Shown: positions 16,009 through 24,141 of the stretch, one piece after another
Numbering within the stretch: the stretch's first letter is position 1
Layout of the letters: each line of letters opens with the position of its first letter
Translations under genes and position numbers: made by a program
Assembly (NCBI GenBank): GCA_041178545.1
Contig: JBEGVB010000080.1
Location: 1 to 32,623, forward strand
Source: JBEATZ01 sp041178545
GTDB lineage: Bacteria > Planctomycetota > UBA1135 > UBA2386
DNA: 32,623 nt
Direction: 5' to 3'
The notes under the pieces: generated by a model
Database searches by the model: none
What the model was told of the DNA's origin: nothing
The model's input: only the letters and a program-made list of their open reading frames with translations

Positions 16009-16931
16009 GGCTGTCGCGGCGCCGCCAGGATCGCGCGCGCCTCCTTGCCTGCGTCGGTCGTCGCGAACTCCTCGGCTGCCGCGAGCTCGAGGTGGCGGAG
16101 CCTTCCGGGCTCGTTGCCGATCTCCTCGTAGAAGCGTGCGACCAACAGCTCGCGGCCGGAGCGCCAGACCAGGATCTGGTCCAACGACTTGCGGGCGATG
16201 GCGACGAACTCGGGGTTCTCCGGGTTCCCGGCGAGGTAGTCGGTCAGCTCGCGCTGGGCGTGCAGCATCTGGTCCTGGTCGTACTCGGCACCCTGCAGGG
16301 TGCCGTAGAGGCTCATCGCGTAGCGGAAGCGGGCATAGGGTGCCCACTCGCTGTCGGGGCGGCGACGCAGGATGTCACGGTAGCGCTCCTGGGCGAGGGC
16401 CAGGTCGTCGCGCTCGAACGCATCGTCTCCCAGCAGCCGTAGTGCGTCGGCGAGCCACGGGTTGTCCGGGTAGCGGGTGATGAGGTGTTCCAGTGCCGAC
16501 TGGCCTGCACGGCGGTCGGACCAGAAGAACAGGAAACCGGCATCGCTCCGGATCAGGGTGCGGCCGATGTCGTAGACCATCTGCACGACGGTGTCGCGCA
16601 GCTCGCTGTGCGGGTACCGGTCGCTGAACTCGCGCAGGGTGACGAAGGCCTCGTAGTCGTCGCCCGTGGCCCGCTGGGCCCGCGCGAGCACCAGGTCGCG
16701 TCGCTCGCGCAGGAGTGGCGGGAACGACTCGCGGTCCACGTCCTCGAGGTCGTCGACCGCGGCCTCGGGGTCGCCAGCCTCCATGCGGGCCTCCGCGTCG
16801 GCCAGCCGTTGCAGGGCCTCCTCCCGCGGGATGGGGGGCGCGGAGGAACACGCCGAGCCGAGGCCCACCAGGGCCAAGGCGAGTGCGGCGCAGCAGGTCT
16901 GCAGCATGCCTCCTCGCCGTGTCGTGGTCAT
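16005..16931 (-). CDS. BamD-like outer-membrane assembly lipoprotein (TPR)
   Basis: This protein of about 308 residues has a lipoprotein signal (LVGLGSACSSAPP, Cys28) and then tetratricopeptide-type repeats. Examples are EEALQRLADAEARMEAGDPE near the start and LITRYPDNPWLADALRLLGD and RYRDILRRRPDSEWAPYARF later. The spacing and the repeated YP-x-(S/N) helix caps match BamD/YfiO, which helps insert beta-barrels. The start is uncertain: ATG at 16931 is used, but 16951 or 16907 are in frame, and none has a well-spaced Shine-Dalgarno site. It is coupled to the lptE-like gene by a 4 nt overlap. A general periplasmic TPR scaffold is the alternative. Confidence 0.72.
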   Translation of the reverse strand: MTTTRRGGMLQTCCAALALALVGLGSACSSAPPIPREEALQRLADAEARMEAGDPEAAVDDLEDVDRESFPPLLRERRDLVLARAQRATGDDYEAFVTLREFSDRYPHSELRDTVVQMVYDIGRTLIRSDAGFLFFWSDRRAGQSALEHLITRYPDNPWLADALRLLGDDAFERDDLALAQERYRDILRRRPDSEWAPYARFRYAMSLYGTLQGAEYDQDQMLHAQRELTDYLAGNPENPEFVAIARKSLDQILVWRSGRELLVARFYEEIGNEPGRLRHLELAAAEEFATTDAGKEARAILAAPRQP

Positions 16932-16981
16932 CGACGCAGCGTAGGGCATGGGAGCCCACCGTCCAACATGCAGCGGCACCG

Positions 16982-17752
16982 TCAACCAGCGGGCACGGCA
17001 AGCACTGCGGCACGGAGCCTGAACCTCCGCTCCAGTGCCAGCTCCAGCCAACGGCCGCAGGCCGCCACCGCTGCCGGTGAGGTGCGTTCCGTGGCGGCCG
17101 TCGGGAGTCTGCGGCCCGGGAGCTGGAGGAGGGTTCGCAGGCGCTGCAATGCCTGCGCGGACAGGGCCGAACGCGGGGTGGGGGCGTGGGAGCGGCAGCC
17201 GAGGGCCCCGTCCGCGCCGAGCCAGGCGTCTTCCGCCAGTGCCACCCCGCACACGCTGCAGCCGGCAAGGTCCGGCAGCTGGCCGAGGTGCGCGAGCAGG
17301 CGCAGCTCGAGCCCGAGCACGACGGTTGGCAGTGCGTGCACGGGGGCCCGCTCCAGCAGCAGCAGCCCGCCGGCGCAGAGGTCGTGCAGCTCCGGGTCCG
17401 GGCGGTCGGCGTGGACGGCGCGGTCGCAGAGCTCCGCGAGGTGGCTGGCGGCGAGGTACCGTTCGGGCTCGCGCAGGGCGCGCCGTTCGTGCACCAGTTC
17501 GAGTCGCACGAGGGTCCGCAGGCCGCCGCGGTCGGCACTCAGGGTGATGCGGACCTCGTTGAAGAGGTCGATCCGCCCGAGCAGCGGGGATGTCGGGCGG
17601 TGTGCTCCCTTGGCGAGCGCCTGCACCCTGCCGTGGTCGCGCGTCAGGAAGGTGACGATGCGGCTGCTCTCGCGGAAGTCGATGCGACGCCACACGATGG
17701 CATCGGTCGCGACCGTGCGCGGGCGCGCCCTTGTCCCCGCGGCCTCAGCCAC
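16982..17752 (-). CDS. recO: DNA repair protein RecO
   Basis: RecO loads RecA at single-strand gaps with RecR. The 256-residue protein has an N-terminal OB-fold start (TDAIVWRRIDFRESSRIVTF, then LTRDHGRVQALAKGAHRP), which is typical. It has a helical middle and a partly kept zinc-finger region (CSVCG, then GALGCRSH near 170-190); the fourth ligand may be His rather than Cys. The GTG at 17752 overlaps the end of the upstream CorC-like gene by eight bases and gives a normal N-terminus. The longer frame to 17827 would only add Cys/Ser-rich shadow sequence. Confidence 0.85.
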   Translation of the reverse strand: MAEAAGTRARPRTVATDAIVWRRIDFRESSRIVTFLTRDHGRVQALAKGAHRPTSPLLGRIDLFNEVRITLSADRGGLRTLVRLELVHERRALREPERYLAASHLAELCDRAVHADRPDPELHDLCAGGLLLLERAPVHALPTVVLGLELRLLAHLGQLPDLAGCSVCGVALAEDAWLGADGALGCRSHAPTPRSALSAQALQRLRTLLQLPGRRLPTAATERTSPAAVAACGRWLELALERRFRLRAAVLAVPAG

Positions 17753-19127
17753 TGCCGGGACCGTCGGTTTGCGGCTGCTGGAGGAGCACGATCCGCAGCC
17801 GGTGCACCCTGCGGTCGTCCGCGGCAACCACGTGGAACTCCGTCCCGTCGATGGTGTGCACCTCGCCTGCGGCCGGGATCCGGTTGAGGTTGCTGGTGAC
17901 CAGGCCGCCTACCGTCTCGTAGTCGCCGTCCTCGTCCAGGTGCGTGCCCATCAGCCGGTTGAACTCGTCCACGCGCATGCGCGCGGGGACCTGCGCCGAC
18001 CTGCCGTCCGGGGCGACCTCCACGGCATCGCGTGCGTCCTGCGGCGCGCCCTTCGGCGCGTCGTACTCGTCGGCGATGTCGCCCACGATCTCCTCGAGCG
18101 CGTCCTCGATCGAGGCAATGCCTGCCGTGCCCCCGTACTCGTCGAGCACCACGGCCATCTGCATGTGCCGGCTGCGGAACTGTTCGAGCAGTTGCGCGAC
18201 GCTCATCGTCTCGGGCACGAAGAACGGCTCGCGCGCGAGCCGCTCCACCGGGGCAGTGGGGTCGAGTGCGCTGCCCGAGCCTGGCACAGGTCCGAGTGCG
18301 AGTGGCAGCGCGTCCTTCACGAAGAAGATGCCGATGATCTCGTCGACCTTCTCGCGGTAGACGGGGTAGCGCGAGAATCCGTGTCGCAGTGCAGAGGCCA
18401 CCGCATCGCGCAGCGGCATGTTGGCGGCGAACGCCACGATGTCCGTGCGCGGTGTCATGATCTCGTTCACCTGCTGGCCCTTCAGGTTGACGATGTTGCC
18501 GATCCAGCGCTTCTCCTCGTCCTCGAGCGCGTCGTTGCTCACCGTGTCGCTCACCGCGGCAACCACGTCCTCGGCGATCTCCTCGGGGTCGGTGGTCGGT
18601 TCCTCCCGGATCTGGAACACCCGCAGGGCGGCACTGGTCAGCACGCGGATGGGCACCACGACGGGCCACCGCAGCAGCCACCTGCCGGCCCGCAGCAGCG
18701 GCAGTGCGCGCACCAGGTTGGCCTCGGCACGCTGCTGGGCGATGGCCGCGGGCAGCACCGAGCAGACGAAGAGGGCCACCAGCCCGAGCAGCACCAGGGC
18801 GCCCGCGCTCACGTTCTCGCTGACCCCGCCTGCCACCGCCACGACAGCTCCCGCGAGGCCGCCCACGACGTACGTACGCGCCACCACCTGGTAGTCCGCG
18901 TCGCGCTGCTCCAGCTCTGCGGCAAGTCGTTCGCCGTCCGCTCCCGAGCGCAGCAACAGCTTGGCGGGGGAGTAGGTGAGCAGGCTGGACGCTCCCACCC
19001 CGCCAAGGGCGGACACGGCGAGGGAGGCTGCCGCCACGGCCATCAGCAGGGGGTCGAACTGGGCGGCCGCCGGCAAGTCGCCCTGGGCCTGGAGGTCGTT
19101 CAGTGCGTGCAAGACGGTGCCGAGCAT
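17745..19127 (-). CDS. CNNM/CorC-like membrane protein with CBS pair and CorC_HlyC domain
   Basis: The 460-residue protein has an N-terminal hydrophobic region with three to four helices (for example LLMAVAAASLAVSALGGVGA and GALVLLGLVALFVCSVLPAA). A CBS pair follows: first block IMTPRTDIVAF with SRYPVYREKVDEIIGIFFVK, second block MQMAVVLDEYGGTAGIAS. A C-terminal CorC_HlyC domain has the sequence DGDYETVGGLVTSNLNRIP. Family members are linked to magnesium or cobalt efflux, with the CBS pair binding adenine nucleotides. The start is ATG at 19127. It is the first gene of the run leading through recO to ftsH. The domain call is firm; the ion is unknown. Confidence 0.88.
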   Translation of the reverse strand: MLGTVLHALNDLQAQGDLPAAAQFDPLLMAVAAASLAVSALGGVGASSLLTYSPAKLLLRSGADGERLAAELEQRDADYQVVARTYVVGGLAGAVVAVAGGVSENVSAGALVLLGLVALFVCSVLPAAIAQQRAEANLVRALPLLRAGRWLLRWPVVVPIRVLTSAALRVFQIREEPTTDPEEIAEDVVAAVSDTVSNDALEDEEKRWIGNIVNLKGQQVNEIMTPRTDIVAFAANMPLRDAVASALRHGFSRYPVYREKVDEIIGIFFVKDALPLALGPVPGSGSALDPTAPVERLAREPFFVPETMSVAQLLEQFRSRHMQMAVVLDEYGGTAGIASIEDALEEIVGDIADEYDAPKGAPQDARDAVEVAPDGRSAQVPARMRVDEFNRLMGTHLDEDGDYETVGGLVTSNLNRIPAAGEVHTIDGTEFHVVAADDRRVHRLRIVLLQQPQTDGPGSG

Positions 19128-19185
19128 AGGAACAGTCCGGGCTCTGCGTCCAGCAGCGCCCGCTGCACGGGCACGCTGGCCGGGC

Positions 19186-20985
19186 TCAGTCCTCGTAGTC
19201 CACGTCGATGGAGAACCGGTTGCGGCCCTGGTTCTTGGACGCGTAGAGCGCCCGGTCCGCACGTTCCAGGATCCTGCCCGCGTCGTCGCCGTCGCGCATC
19301 GAGGACAGGCCGATCGAGATCGTGATCGGCAGGTTCAACTCCTTGCCGCACTCCTCGACGCCGGTGAACAACCTCGCCGCCAGCACGGATGCGTCCTCCG
19401 GCGTCGTCTCCGGCAGCACGACCATGAACTCCTCGCCGCCATAGCGACACACGGTGTCGGTGCGGCGCACGGTCTTGCGCAGCTGGTCCGCCGTCGCCCG
19501 CAGCGCGACGTCGCCCTGCAGGTGGCCAAAGCGGTCGTTGAGCTTCTTGAACTCGTCGAGGTCGATCATCAGCACCGTGAGCGGCAACCCGTTGCGGCGC
19601 GAGCGGGCAATCTCCTGCTCGAGCGTGCGCATGCCCATGCCACGGTTGTAGAGGCGTGTGAGCGCGTCGGTGAGCGCGAACTCCTGTGCGCGGATCAGTC
19701 GCAGCGTCAGCAGCAGGTTCTCCAGCAGCAGCGAGCACGTCTGTCCGAGGGCTGCAGCACGCTCCACGCAATCGTCGGTGATCGGGCGCATCGATGGCGT
19801 GCGGTCGAGCACCAGGAATCCCGGTGTGGAGAACTCGCGGTTGACGGGCAGCAGCAGGGCCTCCTCGATGGCGAGCGACGCGAGCAGCCCGTCCGCCCCG
19901 ATGCGTCGCAAGCGGACCGGGACTCCGCCCGCGATCCCGTCGTCCAGGGCCTTGCGCTCCCGCTCGGTCACCGGCACGGCCTGCAGCGGCAGCCGGCGTT
20001 GGGACAGCTCTGCCTTGTTGCGCAGCACGGCGCGGCCCGCGGTGGAGTTCCACTTCACGTGCACCACGCGGTCGAAGCGAAGGAACCGCATGGCAGCGGC
20101 ACAGGCGGAAGTCGCGATCGAGTGGTAGCTGTTCGAGTTGCCCTTGCCGAACAGGTTCTGCAGCACGGCAAGGGGGTCCCGGGGCTCGAGGTTGGGGAAC
20201 AGTGCGAGGGCTGCGTCCGACGTGGGGTCCGCAGCTGCGTTGCGGAGTGCCTCCCGGTCGAGCCCGAAGTCACGCAGGGCCTCGACCACGAGGCTCTGGA
20301 CCCGCGCGGCGAGTGCTGCGTCCCCGGCGAGCCCTGCGAACCCGCTCCTGGTGCCTGCGTGGCTTGCACCGGGGTGGGGGAACCCGGCCATCTCCGCCAG
20401 CAGTTCGGCTGCACCGAGCAGGGCTGCAGCGTCCACCGTGGTCCCGGGTGGGCGGTGCATGCCTGCAACGGCATCGACCAGGGTGCGCGGCAGGCACCAG
20501 CGCGCGGCGACCGCCCCAGCGTCGGCCAACGGTTCGTCCGGTGCGACTGCGTCGTGCCAGGACGGGTAGTCGTGGAGCAGCCCCAGCAGGTAGGCCTCCT
20601 CGGGATCGGTCACCCCGCAGCTCTCTGCCAGTACGCGCGCGGCGTGTGCCGTGGCCAGTGCGTGGAGCCACAGGTCGTGCCTCGCGTGCACCGAGGCGGC
20701 GTCTGGCAGCGGGGCGTCGAGCATCCTGCGCACCATTGCGGGCCCCAGGGCGCCCACCAGCGCGCCCAGCGTCCAGTGTTCCCGCTGGACCTGCCATGCC
20801 GGTGCGAGCGTCTGGTGCAGTGCGCGCAGCACGGTGGGCGGGTCGAGGGCCAGCACCTTGCAGAGCACCTGCTGCGTCACGGTGCCGTCGCCGAGCCTGC
20901 GGCGCAGGCGCACCCGGAGCGGACCGGTCGCGAGCACCGAGGCCACCGGGGCGGTGCGAGGCAAGGATCCAGTCAGGGCGGGCAT
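19186..20985 (-). CDS. HDOD-GGDEF signalling protein, probable diguanylate cyclase
   Basis: This protein is about 599 residues. Residues about 30-250 form an HDOD-like helical domain, with LLGLLHDYPSWH around 135-145. The middle (about 285-425) resembles a GAF-type sensor with short strands. The C-terminal GGDEF domain has LTDALTRLYNR, MIDLDEFKKLNDRFGH and the active-site loop RYGGEEF (GGEEF at about 516-520). An RxxD inhibitory site lies five residues upstream (RRTD), so product feedback by c-di-GMP is expected. No membrane helix is seen, so it is cytoplasmic. The ATG at 20985 has GGGAA seven bases upstream; a GTG six bases earlier is possible. No EAL domain is present. Confidence 0.88.
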   Translation of the reverse strand: MPALTGSLPRTAPVASVLATGPLRVRLRRRLGDGTVTQQVLCKVLALDPPTVLRALHQTLAPAWQVQREHWTLGALVGALGPAMVRRMLDAPLPDAASVHARHDLWLHALATAHAARVLAESCGVTDPEEAYLLGLLHDYPSWHDAVAPDEPLADAGAVAARWCLPRTLVDAVAGMHRPPGTTVDAAALLGAAELLAEMAGFPHPGASHAGTRSGFAGLAGDAALAARVQSLVVEALRDFGLDREALRNAAADPTSDAALALFPNLEPRDPLAVLQNLFGKGNSNSYHSIATSACAAAMRFLRFDRVVHVKWNSTAGRAVLRNKAELSQRRLPLQAVPVTERERKALDDGIAGGVPVRLRRIGADGLLASLAIEEALLLPVNREFSTPGFLVLDRTPSMRPITDDCVERAAALGQTCSLLLENLLLTLRLIRAQEFALTDALTRLYNRGMGMRTLEQEIARSRRNGLPLTVLMIDLDEFKKLNDRFGHLQGDVALRATADQLRKTVRRTDTVCRYGGEEFMVVLPETTPEDASVLAARLFTGVEECGKELNLPITISIGLSSMRDGDDAGRILERADRALYASKNQGRNRFSIDVDYED

Positions 20986-21027
20986 CGGCACGTTCCCATG
21001 TTTCGGCGCCCTGCGACGAACCGCTCA

Positions 21028-21055
21028 AGTCGGTGTTCGAATCCCCACAGCCACC
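21028..21055 (+). other. tRNA 3'-end-like remnant in the intergenic region
   Basis: The 200-bp divergent space between the GGDEF gene and the sigma factor contains GTTCGAATCCCC followed by ACAGCCACC. This matches the T-loop and 3' acceptor half of a bacterial tRNA (T-loop 21036-21042). The T-stem pairs in only three of five positions. No D arm, anticodon arm or matching 5' acceptor strand is found upstream, so it is not a functional tRNA. It could be a degenerate tRNA end left by an integration event, or chance. The rest of this intergenic space shows no gene. Confidence 0.25.
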
Positions 21056-21193
21056 GGTGCGGTACGGCGCCGGTGCCCGGCCCGTTCCGGCGTCTGGCGT
21101 GCCTAACGACCTTGCAGCCATGCAGTTGCGCACGCGCTCGGGGGCATTGCGCGGATTTCGGGAGCACGGCCCAACCTTCGCTTGCCCCCGGGC

Positions 21194-21973
21194 ATGGTCC
21201 AGACCCCACTGGCGCAACGGACCCCGTGCAGCGGGGTCGAACCCGAGGCGGCTGCAGCCCTTCGCACGGGCGACGGCAAGGGCACCGCCGCCGACCCGCT
21301 CCTCCACCGCGATGGCCGCGATGCTGCCTGCACGGCCCTGATGGAGACATGGCGTCGCCACGGCGAACCGTCCTGCTTCGACGCACTGGCCCGCCTGTCC
21401 GAGCCCCTGCTGCTTGCGCGCGCCCGTGCGCGGGTCCGTGTGCTCGCACCCCAACTCGACCCGACCGAGGTGGTGCAGGACACGTTGGTCAACGTGTACC
21501 GGTACCCGCACCAGTTCCGGGCCGACCGTCCCGGGGCCTTTGCCGCGTGGTCGACCACGATCCTCGACAACGTCATCCGCCGTCACCTGCGCCGGAACCG
21601 GCTCGGGCGTGCGGTCCGGCTGCAGGAGGACGAGTGGCTGTCCCAGCAGGCGGACCTGCGCGAGGGAGGGCCCGCACTCGCGGCCCAGGACGCGGAGGAA
21701 CGCGAACTGCTGGCGACCGCCTGGCGCATCCTGTTGCTGCTCTACCACCGTGCCTGGCTCGAACTCGCGGAACGCGAGCGCCACGTGCTGGCGCTGGTCG
21801 AGGTGCACGGCATGCGGTACGCCGAGGTCGCCGCGGTCACGGGCAGCCGTCCAGAGGCCCTCAAGATGGTGGTGTTCCGCGCGCGCCGGCGGATCCACGA
21901 GCGCATCGGCGGCGTCCTGGCCGCGGCAAACGCTTCCGGCGGACGCGGCGGGGCCGAGGCTCCTGCGGCCTGA
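21194..21973 (+). CDS. ECF-type RNA polymerase sigma factor
   Basis: This protein is about 259 residues. Region 2 is recognised in LDPTEVVQDTLVNVYRYPHQ and the following RPGAFAAWSTTILDNVIRRH. Region 4 is a helix-turn-helix at VLALVEVHGMRYAEVAAVTG, then KMVVFRARRRI. The N-terminal 50-60 residues are low-complexity, so the true start may lie further in (ATG at 21341) or at the TTG at 21182; no Shine-Dalgarno site decides this. No anti-sigma gene is adjacent: the next gene is hutI, 51 nt downstream on the same strand. ECF factors usually direct envelope-stress or surface functions; the targets are unknown. Confidence 0.85.
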   Translation: MVQTPLAQRTPCSGVEPEAAAALRTGDGKGTAADPLLHRDGRDAACTALMETWRRHGEPSCFDALARLSEPLLLARARARVRVLAPQLDPTEVVQDTLVNVYRYPHQFRADRPGAFAAWSTTILDNVIRRHLRRNRLGRAVRLQEDEWLSQQADLREGGPALAAQDAEERELLATAWRILLLLYHRAWLELAERERHVLALVEVHGMRYAEVAAVTGSRPEALKMVVFRARRRIHERIGGVLAAANASGGRGGAEAPAA

Positions 21974-22024
21974 TCCGCGCGCACCCTTGCCCGGCTGCCG
22001 TGGGCGTGCGACCCTGCCCCCACG

Positions 22025-23311
22025 ATGACGCAACCCGTCGACACCCTCTTCGTCCACGCCCGCGAACTCGTGACGCTTGCCGACGGCCCGCCTCGAGGTG
22101 CCCGCCGCGGCGCCGCGATGCGACAGCTGGGCATCGTGCGCGACGGTGCCATCGCAGTGCGCGACGGCAGGATCGTGGCCACCGGACCCACCGACCATGT
22201 GGCCCGTGAGCACACGGCCCGGCACGAGGTGGACTTGAGCGGCTTCGTCGTGCTGCCGGGATTCGTCGACTGCCACACGCACCCGGTGTTCGCGCGGACC
22301 CGCGAGGAGGAGTTCCACATGCGGTGCGCGGGAGCCGACTACATGGCCATCGCACAGGCAGGAGGCGGCATCCTCAGCTCGATGCGTGCCGTGCGGCAGA
22401 CCGGGCTGGGAGAACTCACCGAGACCACCCTGCGCCACCTCTGGGGCTTTGCCGCGCACGGCACGACCACGGTCGAGTGCAAGACGGGCTACGGCCTCTC
22501 GCTCGCCGACGAGCGCAGGAGCCTCGAGGCGCTTGCTGCCGCCATCGCGCAGACCCCGCTCACCTGCAGGCGAACCTTCCTCGGCGCGCACGAGTTCCCG
22601 CCCGAGTACCGCAACGACCGCAACGCCTACGTGTCGCTGCTGTGCGAGCAGATGATCCCGCAGCTGGCCCCGCTTGCCGACGCGTGCGACGTCTTTGCCG
22701 AGCCCGGGGTCTTCGACCGCGAGCAGAGCCGCAGGGTGCTCTCCGCGGCCCGGCAGCACGGGCTGAGGATCCGGGTGCATGCCGACGAGCTCTCCCCGAT
22801 GGGGGGCGCGGAACTGGCGGTGGAGCTCGGCGCCGACTCTGCCGACCACCTGGGCAGGATCTCGGACGCCGGCATCGCCGCGCTGGCGGGCAGCGACACG
22901 GTTGGCGTGCTGTTGCCGGGAACCGGGTTCTTCCTCGGCAAGGACATCTACGCGCCTGCGCGACGCATGATCGAGGCCGGTTGTGCCGTGGCCATCGCAA
23001 CCGACTTCAACCCTGGCTCGTGCTACACGCAGTCGATGACGCTGGTGATGACGCTCGCGTGCGTGAAGCTCAGGATGACTCCGGAGGAGGTCATCACGGC
23101 AGCCACCGTCAACCCTGCGTTCTCGTTGCAGCTCGACGGCGAGGTGGGGACCCTGCACCCGGGCAAGCGCGCCGACTTCTGTGCGCTCGACATCCCCAGC
23201 TGGCAGGCCGTCGGCTACGCGTTCGGTGGCAACCCGGTGGCTCTCACCGTGAAGGACGGCCGCCCGGTCCTCGCGAACGTCCGCGACCAGATGCCCGACC
23301 TGCTGGCCTGA
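22025..23311 (+). CDS. hutI: Imidazolonepropionase
   Basis: It opens imidazolone-5-propionate to N-formimino-L-glutamate, the third step of histidine breakdown. The 428-residue amidohydrolase has metal ligands at HTH (84-86), in GAHEFPPEY (187-195), HADE (252-255) and SADHL (272-276), and the late Asp in ATDFNPGSC (325-333). All are as expected for HutI. The ATG at 22025 follows a C-rich stretch with no Shine-Dalgarno site. The 3' end overlaps the convergent pseudouridine synthase gene by 68 bp. The formimidoyltransferase that uses its product is 830 bp further on the same strand. HutH and HutU are not in the window. Confidence 0.95.
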   Translation: MTQPVDTLFVHARELVTLADGPPRGARRGAAMRQLGIVRDGAIAVRDGRIVATGPTDHVAREHTARHEVDLSGFVVLPGFVDCHTHPVFARTREEEFHMRCAGADYMAIAQAGGGILSSMRAVRQTGLGELTETTLRHLWGFAAHGTTTVECKTGYGLSLADERRSLEALAAAIAQTPLTCRRTFLGAHEFPPEYRNDRNAYVSLLCEQMIPQLAPLADACDVFAEPGVFDREQSRRVLSAARQHGLRIRVHADELSPMGGAELAVELGADSADHLGRISDAGIAALAGSDTVGVLLPGTGFFLGKDIYAPARRMIEAGCAVAIATDFNPGSCYTQSMTLVMTLACVKLRMTPEEVITAATVNPAFSLQLDGEVGTLHPGKRADFCALDIPSWQAVGYAFGGNPVALTVKDGRPVLANVRDQMPDLLA

Positions 23312-24071
23312 ACGCAACGCTGCCCAGCGCGTCGCGCAACGCGTCCAACTCGGCGCGCGTGAGTTCGCGCGCAGCACCTTCGGCAAGTCCGTCGAGGCGC
23401 AGCGGGCCAACGGCACTGCGGTGGAGCGCGACCACCTGCGACCCGACGGCCTCGACCATGCGGCGCACCTGTCGGTTGCGCCCCTCGGTGACCACCAGCT
23501 CGATGCGCGACCCCTGCTCGGTCTCGCCCAGCCTGCGTGCGCGCGCCGGGAGCGTGGGGCCGTCAGCCAGGTTGACGCCGCGTCGCAGCCACTCGAGCTG
23601 CTCGTCGGTGACCCTGGTCGCGCACACGACCTCGTAGCACTTCGCGAGCTTGCTGCGGGGCGAGGTGATGGCGTCTGCGAGGTCGGTGTCGTTGGTGAAC
23701 AGCAGCAGTCCGCTGGTGTCCTTGTCGAGTCGTCCAACGGGGCCCAGCCAGCCCGGGGCTTCGGCCATGAGCTGGTAGACGGTCTCACGCCCACGTTCGT
23801 CGCTGCGGGTGGTGAGCAACCCGGTGGGCTTGTGCAGCACCCAGACCACCTTCGGACGCTCCTGCACCGGCTCCCCGTCGAGTGCGATGCGGTCCAGCCT
23901 CGGGTCGAGCCAGTGCATGGGGTCGCGCACCACGTGGCCGTTGACGGTCACCCTGCCGGCTGCGATGGCTGCCTGCGCCTCGGAACGCGAGCAGGTGCCG
24001 CTGCGCGCAAGCGCGCGGTCGAGGGTGCGTCTTCGTCCGGGGGGAACGGCCACGCCCCGAGGATCGCGCAT
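23244..24071 (-). CDS. RsuA/RluB-family rRNA pseudouridine synthase
   Basis: The 275-residue protein has an N-terminal S4 RNA-binding domain (LDRALARSGTCSRSEAQAAI, then GRVTVNGHVVRD). The catalytic domain has VLHKPTGLLTT, the active-site motif GRLDKDTSGLLLFTND with Asp116, and TEGRNRQVRRM near the end. This is the RsuA/RluB/RluE/RluF family, which modifies 16S or 23S rRNA; which site is not decidable here. The start ATG at 24071 is a choice (GTG 24077 is also in frame). The C-terminal 22 codons overlap hutI in antisense and encode a basic Gly/Arg tail (RASGRGRSRGPGGRPSR). Confidence 0.9.
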   Translation of the reverse strand: MRDPRGVAVPPGRRRTLDRALARSGTCSRSEAQAAIAAGRVTVNGHVVRDPMHWLDPRLDRIALDGEPVQERPKVVWVLHKPTGLLTTRSDERGRETVYQLMAEAPGWLGPVGRLDKDTSGLLLFTNDTDLADAITSPRSKLAKCYEVVCATRVTDEQLEWLRRGVNLADGPTLPARARRLGETEQGSRIELVVTEGRNRQVRRMVEAVGSQVVALHRSAVGPLRLDGLAEGAARELTRAELDALRDALGSVAFRPAGRASGRGRSRGPGGRPSR

Positions 24072-24141
24072 GGACACCGCGGTGGCAAATGCCCGCTGCA
24101 CGTTGACGCGGCGGGGCTGCGGCTCGACCATCCCCGCCCCC

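Noticed and set aside
21028..21055. A functional tRNA gene
   Set aside because: No D arm, anticodon arm or 5' acceptor strand can be folded, and the T-stem has two mismatches.
21974..22024. An anti-sigma factor gene after the ECF sigma factor
   Set aside because: Only 51 nt separate it from hutI; no frame for an anti-sigma protein exists on either side.
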